This document shows, piece by piece, positions 47,440 to 59,590 of a DNA stretch of 64,000 nt. Positions within the stretch are counted from its first letter, which is position 1. The number at the start of each line of letters is the position of its first letter. Below the pieces are notes generated by a model. That model made no database searches. It was not told the origin of the DNA and saw nothing but the letters and a program-made list of their open reading frames with translations. The translations under genes and the position numbers were made by a program. The stretch comes from Ottelia alismoides (Eukaryota > Streptophyta > Magnoliopsida > Alismatales > Hydrocharitaceae), in assembly GCA_037367405.1 (NCBI GenBank), contig JAZKJV010008266.1:496001-560000 (forward strand). The letters are read 5' to 3'.

Positions 47440-47899
47440 GTGACAATCATGGGCTATTTAGAAAATAGCTTGGTAAGCTTATCAATCACTCTGTTCCTGC
47501 GAGACTACGCCAAGTCCTTTTACGGCACTTGCATATCCCCATTAACAGTGCTCGCATCTAATGCGAATGTTGCATCTTTTTATGCAACCAATACTCAATC
47601 TTGTTAGTTATAGTGTCCTTGACATTACAGCTTAATAATTATCATAACCAGTATTTCCATAATCCTTATCAGAATACCTTTATTCCTGGAGATCTCTATC
47701 TCCTAAGGCATCTACAATTAAGACCTTTTAGATCTCTATCTATAAAGTCTTAAGTTTTTGAAGATAAGATTTTGAGATCACTATCTCAAAAATCTTGTCA
47801 TCTATGAAGATTTTGTTATTACTGCAATCAAGTGTTTTCTCTCCATAGTAGGATTAGCAACACTTTACTACTCCCACTGCATGGCAGATATATGGCTTT
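47440..47899 (-). pseudogene. RNase H region of copia E (highly decayed)
   Basis: This lies between the RT tail and the PPT. The end near 47465-47510 reads VIDKLTKLF, in the place of the copia ADPLTKPL motif, following a GDMQVP-like stretch. Multiple stops are present and the catalytic residues cannot be read with confidence. Confidence 0.55.
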
Positions 47900-48739
47900 T
47901 GTACACATCTAGCATACACTCAGCTTCTCGTAACTGATGCACAAGTGCAAGCAGTTCTAGTATTCACTTCCTCAACTCTTTAAGGTGCTATTCCTTCAGA
48001 TTGGTCAGTACCATATCTTAAGGGAAGGAAGCCTTCCTTGGGATTTTCCAAGAATGGAACATGTCCAAGGTGTACTACATATGTGACGGTCCCAATAGCC
48101 TCTTTTCTTTGCTTCTGAACACCTTCGGAACTAAGATCTAAGAGGTATCCTTGAAATCATATTTCAAGATATGGAATAGCCAGTCTAGAAAACACTTATT
48201 ATCATCATCCTTATATCATTTTAAAATGATTAGGATATTATCTACATTCAGCACGATGAAGACAATAACACTCCACTAAGCTTCACATGGTACATCAAGA
48301 TTCTATCTGAAATCATAACATTTATAATTTCATCAAATCTTATATTCCAGCTTCAAGAAGCTTATTTGAGTCCATAGATGGATTTCTTTAGCTTGTACAT
48401 CTTGCTTTCCTCTACCTTGAAGCCCTGGGGTTACTTCATGTGAATATCCTCAGAGAGGTATTTATAGAGGAATACAATCTTTACTTACATCTTAAAGATG
48501 CCACAGTCAAGTTATGTAGCCATAGTTAGCAATATTCTGATGAGTTCAAGCATGGTCATTGAAGATCAAGTCTCATTGCAAGCGATGTCTTCTCTTCAAT
48601 ATGTAGCTTATGGCTACAAGCCGTGCTTTGAAGGTCTCTACCTTATCATCAGGTTCCCTTTCTCTTGAAGATTCATTTACACCTTTATGGGTCTTACCCA
48701 TATCGGTGGATCCTCGAGGGTCCATATACAACACTTGTA
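47900..48739 (-). pseudogene. reverse transcriptase of copia E (decayed)
   Basis: Minus-strand pieces in order: DDKVETFKARLVA (about 48655), PGLQ/EESKMYKLKKSIYGLK-like sequence in shifted frames near 48430-48370, VIVFIVLNVDNILII at about 48225-48270 (the YVDD box as NVDN), LLGPSHM-like sequence near 48090, and a DVYKSHISAMQWE stretch that, shifted, resembles the copia RPDICHAVG motif (about 47880). The order and motifs are clear, but stops and frame changes are frequent. Confidence 0.8.
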
Positions 48740-49700
48740 TATAAAGTCTACTTTAGACTATATTGATAATATCCATCTTTCCATGTCATGATCCTCATGA
48801 GCTTCATCAAATGAAGTCCAATCATAGTTAGACTTAATCGACACATGGAATACATTCTCAAACTCATTTGAAAAAGTATTAGTGTTTCATCTTTAATTGT
48901 CCTTTTAGTTCCCGATTTCAGGAGCCTCATTATCTTCTCAAGATTAAATGGGTTCCTAAACTACATTTTCATCTTGATTCTCAAGAGAGTCATCCTCTAA
49001 GAATCACATTCTCAGAGATGAGATCTTTTAAGAATATCAGAGTTATAAAGTAGGTATCCAATACCATCCTTTTTTCCCTAATGAAGTAGCACTCTCTAGT
49101 GCTCAATTCCAGCTTACTTGCATGGAATCTTATTAAGGATATATAATGTAGTCTCTACTACATATATACCTGGAAACTAACAGGTAATTATGCTAAAATT
49201 CATCATAGATCAAATCATGTCAGACATGATCCAATTGTATCTCCCTACAACTCTATTGAGTTTAGGTTTATTAGTAGGAGTGAGATAGAAATGATATTCA
49301 TATCTCCATAAGGTATTCTTTGAGTTTATCTAACAGGTACAAGCTACCTAAGTTAGATCAAATTCATTCCATCTTTCTTCAAACTTTGGTTCTAAACCAA
49401 AATTGTGAAATCTTTGAACATTTCAAAGGTTCTAATGATGAAGGAAAGAAATCTTATATCACAAATAATCATTAATAGATATCACATATCCATAATGTTT
49501 ATTCTGATATAGATGATCCACATACATCAATATGTATTAGATCTTGAATACCTCGACATCTTATACCTTTCCCAAAGAAGGATGTATTGGACATTTTACT
49601 TTGAATACAATATTCATAAATATGTAAGTTTTGAAATTTTAGACATTCTAAAGTTTCATCTCTTACTAGTCCATTGATCTCATCAACAGACATATGTCCA
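48740..49700 (-). pseudogene. GAG-pre-integrase and integrase of copia E (decayed)
   Basis: The frame 49693-49499 reads LVRDETLECLKFQNLHIYEY and ends GIQDLIHIDVCGSSISE, the linker that precedes copia integrase with the first catalytic Asp in HIDVCG. Further on (about 49290-49060) the strand gives LTPTNKPKLNRVVGRYN, in place of the TPQQNGVSERRN motif, then SMMNFSIITC and VVETTLYILNKIPCK, then GKKGWYWIP. The hinge to RT (48740-49000) is charged and broken. Confidence 0.8.
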
Positions 49701-51200
49701 AAACTTGATGCCAGATCATTGTCAAATGATCTTCATCCTCCTATTGATCTTTTAAAGGTTTAATTTTCAGTTTTAGAAATCTTAATGAACCATTCATTAA
49801 TTTTCTAATTTAGTAGAGTCCACTAGATGCCAGATTACTATCTGAAATATATCCATCATAACTCTTTATGATAGGTTTATTCCAGAATTCATGTTTATTT
49901 CCAATTCTTGGAAATAAACTATGAGTGTATTCTAATATCCAGGTCATAGAGACATTCTTTAAGACTAAGGGCTCCCACTGAAATAATGAAATCTGCATAT
50001 CCAATAGAGATTATTACAACAATTACATCAATATCCATGTAGATGACTGTTAAACCTGAAGATCAAATTCTAGTCTTCTAAAACATATGCAACCAATTGC
50101 AAGTGTCATTAGAAGATTGGGATACAATTATCAGACTTTATCTTATCAAATAAGTATGTCAATGTCAATGATTATATGTAGATTATTCTGATGCTTTATC
50201 TGAGTCCTTCACTAAGGATTCTAGACAGACTTGATAGTCATACTATCAACACATCATCTTATTGTAGTATTGGCATTCATCCAACTCTTAGGATGTCATA
50301 TGGAAGTCATAAAAGTACAGTCAACTCTTTGACTATCCTTCTCATCTTGGGTCTGACCCATGCTTCCACTGCGTTCCCTTTATCTATAAACAACCATTGC
50401 TTAAGACTAAGGATCTCTTATATTGAATTCAAATAGAATTCAATGTAAGAGCATTTCAACATTTATACATTCTTCATTAAATTCATACAATATGAATATT
50501 ATGAAGCTTCATGAATGACTAGAGTATAGAAAGTAGAATGATGACACTCATCATATCCATATCCATCTAAACTCTTAAAACATTGGTTCAGGTAGGTATT
50601 CAAACATTTTGAATACATCATCTCTTATAGAGCTACCATTCTGCATGATGCAGTGAACCATGTCATTCTTGATTAAATGTCTAGAGCACATATGTATGCC
50701 AAAATATCTTCTTAGGGTTTTATAAGGATTAATTTGACAATTGCGATCATCATCAACATGTCACTTCCAAAGTACACTCGATGAAAGATCAAGACTATAG
50801 AGACATCCGAACCCTAAGGTGATGTCTTATTGTCTTATTTGATTGTCATTCCTCATTAACATGAGGAAACTTGCACATTGCACCCACATACATTATGTGT
50901 CCAATTGCAAGTACAATATCTGGATCATGAGTTCAATCCATGATATTTTACTGGTTATTATTGAGTATAACATTGAGTGGGTTTAATGAAGGATTATCTG
51001 AAATAAGAAATTTGCATAAGTGTATATATATTATATATACATATTTTACTTTGATTTAAGAGTTTTTATATCAAAGTTGTCTTGCCTTGTCAATACTGAA
51101 AGTTCATTCCCTTAGTCACTTTCAATGTAAGAGATATACTTACCATTATATCTCAGCAAGATCTGGGATCTCCTTCCTTATCTTTATCACATCCTAATAA
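49701..51200 (-). pseudogene. gag region of copia E (very decayed)
   Basis: Near 50700-50610 the minus strand reads LIKNDMVHCIMQNGSSIRDD followed by VFKMFEYL, resembling the copia GAG helix around 'SVREHVLKMMEYL'. No zinc knuckle could be read. The frame is broken every few dozen codons. The limits are approximate. Confidence 0.5.
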
Positions 51201-52789
51201 TATAAGAACTTGTGACTCTGATAAAAAGAAGCGGGAACACATTCCACCTTGCAAGTCTAACTTGCATCTCCCAATTCGGTCTTTAACACTTGGGCTCACC
51301 ACCCCTAAGGTGATGTTGGCCCATCATTAATTGAATCAATCGTCAACATGCTTAATACTCGCTATACGCAATCCAATATCGCCCCAATAATATGAAGACT
51401 CGATATTGGGGTCACTTTGTATACGATCTTACTCTTTCGAGAAGCGAAGAGCCCGATCCAAATGGATTGTATGCAGGAGCTGTCACTTCGGACAGACGTC
51501 TCCTACATACAATATCTGGCGGCGGAACCCTTCGCCTTGACGGGAGACCATGGATGTCACTTATGTGATCCTCCATATCATATTCAAATTCTAATTAATC
51601 ATCATGATCACATTCATTATGATCAATCTTCTAAGGGAAATAACACCTCTATTTATAATAGAGTGTCTTAATTTTAATTGGATTCCAATTAATCTAATCA
51701 TATTAAATTAATGATCCAATTAATATCCAACAAACATTCTTAGTTATTACTTGAATTATGGTATTATCTCAAATATGTATTATTTCGAATTTTAATAATT
51801 AGAAATACATCATGATTTCTTAAGCAGTATACCAACCCTACCCGCTATCATGGACAGTACTGACGGGAGTGTGGCAGACCACACACGGTGCAACATGCTA
51901 CCCCAACGCTCCCCGACTAGGCACCATATCCGCCTCGGGAAAGGATAATGCGAAATAGATCACTTTGTACTTGAGATGATCATCGGTTTTTCAACCGAAA
52001 TTATACCATATAATATTCATCAAAACCATTTTGATAATATTATAAGGAGATTTGCTAAATAAATCCCCAATCCTATTCAAGCAACAAGATTTTGCATTTA
52101 AAAGTTGTCCTACAACTATTGTAGGATAAACTAGAGTTTTTCATGAAAATAATGTTTGTTGGAAATTTCATATTAACCAATTGTGATCAAGATCAACTAT
52201 CTTATCATTTTGGTTAATGCAATGTCATTCAAGGAAATAATTATCATCTTCAAATATTTCATAAATATTTATCAATAATAATTTCATAAAATTAACAATT
52301 AATTTTCATCAATTTATTTGAATGGCTATCACAAGGTTCAAGATCAAGTTTGTTAATTTCCAGCAGTGACCCCTACTCATTAAAATTAACATAACTCGAT
52401 CAATTTAATGCAAACTAAATTTATTTGGTTCGCCAACTTGATTTAAAATAGAACTCAAGTGATAATTACGCATTTCCAGGTGTTTAGGATAAGTAATTAA
52501 CTCTTTAATTACATCACTAACTATCATTCCCGAAAGAGTGGATATATGGTTATTAAAAACATCATAACTTGAGTTATCGGATTCCAAATCACGCAAACTC
52601 AAATCCTATTGTTTCCTTAATTAATGGAGAACATTATACAATTAAAATTTCGTGTTTAAACATTTAAACAGGGCCGAAATTTTATCACAAGACAGACTGC
52701 GAAAAATTGAAATGCTAAAATTTTCACAAACCCAATCGAGCCCAAATCTTCGTAAGTTCCTGGATCTCATCCAAAACCTTCGAAAACCT
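51201..52789 (-). other. leader and unassigned 5' internal region of copia E
   Basis: The stretch between PBS and gag is longer than usual for copia. It contains a GC-richer part at 51240-51560 and 51830-51950 without recognisable protein similarity, and AT-rich sequence elsewhere. I see no other feature in it. Confidence 0.45.
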
Positions 52790-52802
52790 GGCTCTAATAC
52801 CA
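52790..52802 (-). promoter_or_regulatory. primer binding site of copia E (initiator tRNA-Met type)
   Basis: The minus strand reads TGGTATTAGAGCC, one base from the canonical TGGTATCAGAGCC, two bases inside the 5' LTR end. Confidence 0.92.
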
Positions 52803-52804
52803 CT

Positions 52805-55440
52805 AAAAGGATATGGGGAGATCCTTAGGTGCATCACGGAAGCGTGAGCATCGTATCGAATACGACAAAAAACAACTAGTTGGACTAGTTGTTCTATGCA
52901 TCAGAATTTAAAAAAATTTATGTGACGAAACCACATGATCCAAGAACACTTCTCGGATCATTTTGTCTAAACCACAAACAAGTAATAGGATTACCTCTTG
53001 AAGCGTGGTTGCGATCGAGTCTATAAACAAAGAGACCTCTTGTCTCAAGTCCGATCCGATGGAGGAGACGCTTGCGAGCGCGTTGATGAGACGCGTGCTC
53101 CTCGCAATCCATGTAGATGATCCAAGCGGCGGATCTCCTGATCTCGTCATACGAGACCCAACATCTTCTTCACGAGCGAGACACACCGAAGGAGATGGAG
53201 ATCCATGAGTAAATGATCTGGCAGCATAACGACGATGCTGCGTCGATGACGACTCTCATGATGGCTCCATAGTGGACGACCATTATAAGAGAGGGAGGCT
53301 TGGCGTGTGGAGATAGAGAGAGAGCATTCATTTTTGTGTATCTTGAAGAGCAAGGGATGCCTCTTCCTATATAGGGTTTTGGGAGTCCATGGATCCCAAT
53401 CCATGGACAACACACAATCAATGGTTGAGATTGATTTGTGCTTCTTTCAATGGCTAAGATGTTGTTGTAAAAACACAACAACTAATGATTTAATTTAAAT
53501 TAATTTTCATTGATAAATCAACAAAATTAATTTCAAATTAAATCATATTTGATAAGAGAAAAGATAATGAAGAGAATAAACCAATCTCCTCGAAAGAGGG
53601 GATGGCTACTCTTCTCCTCATGGAGAGTTGTAGCCGTCCACTTCTCTTTGGTGGACTTGGTCCATCTCTTCTAATTATCATGAGATCTCATTATCTCATG
53701 ATATATATCATCATCTCTTGTCGACAATATTTTCACCAAAAAATAATTCCAAATTATCTTATGAAAAATATCAACCATGCCATTGAAATTATGTGAATCT
53801 CATTCGCAACCCAAAACTAAATATAATTATATTTTCAATTAATCATTCAATGTGAATACAATTCACATTAACAATTAATCAATAAATATAAATCACAATA
53901 TGCTCTCTTTAATATATTATAAATCACATTTATAATATATATGATTAATATGGATAGTGCTATCCACACTATTCATATCCATGACAAATAATTCACATTT
54001 AATCATCTTGGATCTCTATTCTCATGTGCCCAAATAACATGAATCACATTCACATTATTCATATCTTTGATAAATAAATCACATTTAATTCTCTCAGATA
54101 ACTCTCCTTATAATATGTATCAAATTCATATTATCCATGATAATTAGATCACATTTAATTATCAATTTTCTCGATGCTCGGATACATATATCAACAATGA
54201 AATTATCCATGAACTCTTTCAAGGATAATGCGCTTTCTCCGCAGATACTTGGAGATAAGGACAGGGCGATTGTATTGTTCCACGTATAGTGACTTGGATA
54301 TTGAGATCACATCTCAAATCCAGATCTCGGACCTCCCATAGATGCTTGATTAAATCAAGACCGCAAATCTAATCTTCTCATTGCATCTGAATCACATTCA
54401 GATCAATGTCCAACATTTGGACCAAGATCAGATTACTTCTCTACTGAGAGGAGTCACTAAAATCTAGACCTGTTTCATCACTCCCTAGGAATGAAAGCAT
54501 CATGATTATGCAATCGTTTATGATCACATCACTCTCAGGTATTCCCAATACCTGTACATCCTGCATACTGGAAGACTCAGAATAAACCTGAATTATTAGA
54601 TCAACTTTATACTGTCTATTCAGGGTTTTATCAGTAAGTTTCTCATTTGATCATTGGGATTTGGTATCGATTATATACTTTCCAAAAGCATATATTATAC
54701 CTAGGTCTTGATCGTATACTTTCCAAAAGTATATATCAAACCTACAAATTCAGTCAAGCTTCCAAAGCGAGACGACCGTGCATAGAATTTGATCCTTCTC
54801 AATATCTCATGAGTGAGCTCATGTCTTTCGGTTCTGCAATGAACCTGTATGATCCCTTTGAGAGATCATATTACTCATATGCCCTTGCATGCACACTAGC
54901 GCGCCGGTGTATAGACCTTGGTTAGGTCATCAACCTATTGGTCTGCAAAATGTACATACTCAGACATATAGTAACACATCTTTCTGCGGTCAGAGGATGT
55001 GTGCATGTATCGTGATAGCATACGATATAGGACTTTGGTTATCTCGATCTTGTTAAGTCAATTCTTTGACTTAACTAATACGACACCTCCGAATCTCTAT
55101 TCCTATGCAGAGGACCTGCTCAAGAGGTCGGTCAGATATCAGCCTATGTGAGAAAGGATTTCCATCTCCTACTCAGACTGGAGATCATCTCTTAACAACC
55201 ATTTGATGGTACTTGATGAGTCCTCAATCTAACTCTTTAGATATTCATCCAAGCACCAGCCTCTATGATTCAATAATTGAATCAACAGCTGTGTGATGAT
55301 TAAGATAGCCATGGTACATAACCCTAACTGTACTAAGGGGCCTATTATACAAATTAGTTATTCTTCATTTCAGATCAGGGAATGATATTTGCAATAATTT
55401 TTATTGCATAATGGATCATCGTGGGCTCGTCTGTCCAACA
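52805..55440 (-). mobile_element. 5' LTR of copia E
   Basis: This is paired with 44747-47383. The LTR end next to the PBS is CCTTTTA on the minus strand where the 3' LTR has CCTTCA, so the terminal CA is lost here. The region next to the PBS (52815-52915) is the most diverged part of the pair. Confidence 0.9.
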
Positions 55441-55445
55441 CTATA
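55441..55445. repeat. target site duplication of copia E, right copy
   Basis: CTATA, identical to 44742-44746. Confidence 0.9.
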
Positions 55446-55625
55446 CACATTGTTGTAGAATTATAATAAATTTTAACTCCACATTTTTTATATTTATTGA
55501 TTTATTCATATTGTGGGTTATCTATTGATTATATCTGAGGTTTTCACTGCGGGTCGCCACAGCGACTGTGTCTCCACCTTGCGTGAGGCATACTTAGACT
55601 CGCGAGAAGATCTTTGGGTTTATCA
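55446..55625 (+). mobile_element. 5' LTR of element D, last part
   Basis: This continues the LTR interrupted at 44746 and ends ...GGGTTTATCA two bases before the PBS. Confidence 0.8.
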
Positions 55626-55627
55626 AA

Positions 55628-55645
55628 TGGCACCGTTGCCAGGGA
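55628..55645 (+). promoter_or_regulatory. primer binding site of element D (tRNA-Asp type)
   Basis: TGGCACCGTTGCCAGGGA differs at two positions from the tRNA-Asp complement used by Athila elements. It is better preserved than the site of A. Confidence 0.9.
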
Positions 55646-57000
55646 GCAACGTACCTTAGATGAAGATTATTTCATTTTGTCTTATATCTATTGTTCATTC
55701 ATTTATTTATCTTTGCATTTATTTATTTATTTTTCTCTATTATCTGATATTATTATGAACTGTCTGATACTACTTCATGTTTGAATTTGTTGTGAGGGAC
55801 TGCGGCATGACGGAGGACCTCTTAGGAGGACCTATGCACCCAATCAAGGTGGAGTCGGCCTTTTGATTGAGTCGACAGGAGAGAGCAGCTGATCCAGAGT
55901 TGGAGGAATTTTTGAGACAGTTTCTGAGCTTCATTTTATTATGCATTTACTTAAAAAGTTTGAATTTATGTGAGAGGGTGACACTTGACATGTAATAATT
56001 CAGGACTCTCAGAGACTTTCCCTTCCCAAAGTCTAGTGCCCGAGGGACTGTTCTCTCGAGGGCCTCGACGGTTTTGACGCTTTTTTGCTTTTTATTTTTT
56101 TTATTATTTTGTGTGAATAAGCCTTAGCTTAGGAATTGCTTGCTCGATAGATTAAGGTCCAAAGCCCCTAATATATTTACATGTACCTATAGACCCGTGC
56201 TTGGACTTAGTCAAATAATAATTTCTATTTATTTGGATGTGAGATCGAGCGCCGAGAGAAGTGCGATACGTCGCTTGCATAATCCATTATGGCGGACACC
56301 GATGCACTTCAAAGACCAGACTTTTGGATCTCATCTCTAGATATTTAGTATGTGGTTCTTCACGGTAATAGCAATTTCTGTTATTAGGGTGGTTTCATCA
56401 GATTGCATTTCATGTAGCATAGGTTTTCAATTCTGTCTTGCATCCCGCATAGAGAGAGCTGGGAAGCACTGTAAGTCTTCTGACTTTGCATGCATCGTTG
56501 ATTTCCGACTTGCATGGCTTTTACGACCTTCTCCCTCTGATTTTGCTCACCTAGGATGCTAAATGGAATTGGAAACCCCATTAGGCACATGCATTGAAAA
56601 ATAACAAAAAAAAGTGATAATCTAAATAAAAGCGGGATTGCTAACTCTAATTAATATATAAATAAAATGTAATGGATTCCTTGTATTGGGGAGAGCAACC
56701 CCCTCATTTTATGTGTATTTTATTCCTACGTACACGCTAAGGATTAGTGCCCAAATCCCAAGCATGTCCTCGGTGTGTACAACTTTTTGATGATCACCTA
56801 ACTCTAAAAATAAAAAAATAAAAGATCGTCCTGGTCTTCACTGTGTTGAGTAGGTGAATCTGAGGTTTACTTTATGTATTGATTGTGACTTGGAGTCCAT
56901 TTGCATTTTCATATCTCTGAGTTTTGCGGTCCCCTCCGTGTGAGTCATTATTTTTCATCTTTGAGTCTCTCTATCTCTCTTATACATACACCTCCTCATT
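55646..57000 (+). other. 5' leader of element D
   Basis: The blocks run in the same order as in the leader of A: TTTGTTGTGAGGGACTGCGG (55788), AAGGTCCAAAGCCCC near 56153, GGACTTAGTCAAATA near 56203, a decayed hairpin near 56291, GGGGAGAGCAACCCCC near 56690, and a GTTGAGTAGGTGAA stretch near 56844. It ends about where gag begins in A. Confidence 0.7.
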
Positions 57001-58900
57001 TGCATTGAGTCGTGATATTGGGTCATGAGCTTCACCTTCTTAGTTGGATTCTGTGTCTTCTCTCCTTGCCCATATCACCCACATCTAGTCCGGACCGAGG
57101 ATACCCTCTCCTTGAACCACATTTTTTTACTGGGTCCATCTTCATCTCGCCCACCCTCCTCATGCTTCTCTGTATCATCACTTCTCTTACCTGAGATTGT
57201 TGTGCATACGGATATAGCCCGCATCGAGGATTATGACTTTCATTGATGATTTTAGTAAGTCGGGCACACTTTTGAGGATGGTGATATTGATGAGATAACT
57301 TTGGTGGATCTGAACTTGATATGTGCTTGGACCTTATGGAGGACTTTGATGATGAACGATCACTAGGTGTGATTCTTCATTGAGTATTTTTTATCACGCA
57401 CACCGGATTGAGGATGTGATATATATTGATAATTTGATAAGGATTTCGTGAGCTTTGATCAATCTATCTATTTTGAGGTTCCTACCATATTGATTTAGAG
57501 AATTGATTGACTATCTTGATTTGGACTTCGGAACGATGGTGTGTGGAACTCGCATGATCTCTTTCATCTTCTTGATTGACCCATCCCCGATATCCTGATT
57601 GTTTCATCCACCTGTGGCATCTAGAGGATTTTTGCTTATATTTCATGCCATCTCAGCTGATTGGACTGACTTGAGGGACGTACTGTGATTAACCTGATTG
57701 TATATCCCTCACAAAATCTTATGCCCTCCTCTCGATGATTGATTGATTGTTTTTAAGGACCTGAGATTTGATGCCAGCAATCCCAAGACTTGATTTACTT
57801 AGCTTGCATTGTTTCCTGAGGACTGTCTGCGGGAAAATGCAACACATTCTCTATGCTCAGTTCCCTCCCTGATTGTGTCTCCAATCCGTTGGAGCACATA
57901 CCCGAGTCATCTGTTATATCTTTCGGTCCCATTGCCTTACGGTGTATCTGACTTATTGGATCTTGGTACCATCTGACTGGACTCCTTTGAGTCCGCTCTC
58001 CTTGACGGTCCTCGCAAGGACGAGATATCCTTATCTGATTATTCGATACTTAGTTGACAGTACGTTTATCTGCGGGACGCTGTCACATTTTCTAGTACTG
58101 TCGGTCTCTTCTGCTAGTAGCCGAGTTGTCACCTACCGAGGCCGCTTCTGTTGATCTGTCTGCTGGATTCGGCTCCTTTGAACCCGCTCTCCTTGAAGAC
58201 CCTCGCAAGGGTGAGCTCTATCTGGTTATTCATTGACTAGCATGTACTACTCCCCGAGGATTATCTGTGGGAGGGTACATCATTTACTTGGTACTCGGCT
58301 TCACTTCTGGTGTCTCCTTCGGGTCTTCTAAATTGAGTACTCGGCCTCCTCCCTAGTTGTGTCTCATGTCTATAGGAGCACAAAGCCGAGTCTTCTGATA
58401 TCTTTGACTCATCTGACTCTGCTCATCTTGAGGACCCTCGTGAGGTTGAGCCATGACTTTTGGTGTTCGATGTGTTGTTGTGACTTTCTGACCTTATGAC
58501 CACCGGATTTCACGCCACGACATTAGAAAGTCTCATGTTCTTCACCGTTCGTATATTTTTGAGACTTTGATTGACTTGGAGGAGTCTGTACCGTTCTTTC
58601 TTCCTCCAGGTCTTACAGAATCAGCTCCGCTCACTCATTTTTTCCTTATGAGCCGATGCTCTCCTTTCTGCTACGGGACACTGTCTCACCTTTTGATTTA
58701 TCTTCCTCAGTGGCTGACACCCACCTGACTGCAGTTCTGGGTGTCTTTTCACTTGCTGATTGCATCGTCGTTCTCACAAGGAGACGATGACGAGAGTACG
58801 GTACTCACTTGTCAGATATTGTCATGTACCTCACCAGTCTCTACTTGTTGTATATATGTGTTTTGTCTTATATTCATTCTTTCTTCCATATGTCTTGTGT
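57001..58900 (+). other. unrecognised internal segment of element D in place of gag-pol
   Basis: About 1.9 kb lies between a normal Athila leader and a normal Athila 3' region. None of the gag, protease, RT, RNase H or integrase motifs found in A, B and C can be read on either strand. The sequence is pyrimidine-rich on the + strand and contains imperfect repeats (57810-58470). Frames up to 93 codons (57873-58154) have no recognisable product. It could be captured host DNA, rearranged spacer, or a decayed non-coding filler typical of large non-autonomous LTR elements. Confidence 0.5.
57810..58470 (+). repeat. imperfect tandem repeats inside element D
   Basis: A unit recurs at about 57815 and 58250, for example CCTGAGGACTGTCTGCGGGA versus CCCCGAGGATTATCTGTGGG, each followed by CCCTCCCTGATTGTGTCTCC or a close variant, and by GGAGCACA...CGAGTC. 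A shorter motif, GACGGTCCTCGCAAGGACGA / GAAGACCCTCGCAAGGGTGA / GAGGACCCTCGTGAGGTTGA, occurs three times (57998, 58195, 58434). Confidence 0.6.
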
Positions 58901-58930
58901 GCCCCAGATCTTTCGCCATATCTGTTTGCA

Positions 58931-59551
58931 TGTACTTAGGACATACCTTGTCCTAGTTATAGGGGGTACACACCGTGCTGTTCTTTTGATATTCTGTTTC
59001 ATCACTCCTGTTGTTGCTTATACTTAGGGATCTTTCACCCTAAGTATAGGGGGGAGTGATGTGTATATTCTCCATGATCTTGCCATATATCTATATATGT
59101 CTTTTCTTCTTTTCCTTTCCATTTTTCTTTTTCTAAAGAAAAAATGTTGCCCCTTTTTGTTAGTTTTCTGTACTTAGGACTTACTTCGTCCTAAGTATAG
59201 GGGATGCACCGGGGATTCTGTCATTCTTTGATCCCCTCCACTGTCTCTTCTCTTGTTGATTGGTTCTACTATACTGAGGGATATCTCATCCTAAGTATAG
59301 GGGGAGACAGCCGGAGCCATGATATGTTTATTCCCACCCTTGACCCTCCCTGCCTCGTGTACAGTCTGCTATACTTAGGATTATTTGATACTAAGTATAG
59401 GGGGGATGGTCACCTTCTTATTCATTTATCTCTTCATTCTTTCTTTTCTTATTCAGCCGTTGTAGTATAGGCTTTTCTATACTCAGTGCGAGTTATGTCT
59501 TCTCTTTCTCTTTTTGATCTATGAGGGCATAGCTCATGCTAAGTATAGGGG
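58931..59551 (+). repeat. hairpin array of element D (six hairpins)
   Basis: Hairpins are at 58931-58966, 59018-59054, 59170-59203, 59270-59304, 59369-59405 and a long one at 59478-59551. Typical arms are TATACTTAGGGAT and CCCTAAGTATAGGGGGG; the right arm is always the one ending in G. The last pairs CAGTGCGAGTTATG with CATAGCTCATGCTAAG. This is the clearest of the four arrays. Confidence 0.88.
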
Positions 59552-59552
59552 G

Positions 59553-59590
59553 GTCGTATATATACTCTGTATATACTTTAGCCATAACTC
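59553..59590 (+). other. conserved TATA-rich box, element D
   Basis: TCGTATATATACTCTGTATA followed by TACTTTAGCCATAACTC, the same box that follows the arrays in A, B and C. Confidence 0.55.

Larger units (their letters stand above)
44747..55440 (-). mobile_element. Ty1/copia element E, structurally complete
   Basis: The element has LTRs of 2637 bp (44747-47383) and about 2636 bp (52805-55440), starts TGTTGGACA on the minus strand, and has a PBS matching initiator tRNA-Met, a PPT, and a perfect 5-bp target duplication. Gene order on the minus strand (gag, integrase, RT, RNase H) is that of copia. The LTRs differ by a few bases per 60 by eye, so insertion is not recent, yet it is younger than the 5' LTR of D in which it sits. 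Confidence 0.93.

Noticed and set aside
58931..59551. CRISPR-like array because of regularly spaced repeats
   Set aside because: The repeats are palindromic hairpins with irregular spacing in a plant retrotransposon; there are no uniform spacers and no cas genes.
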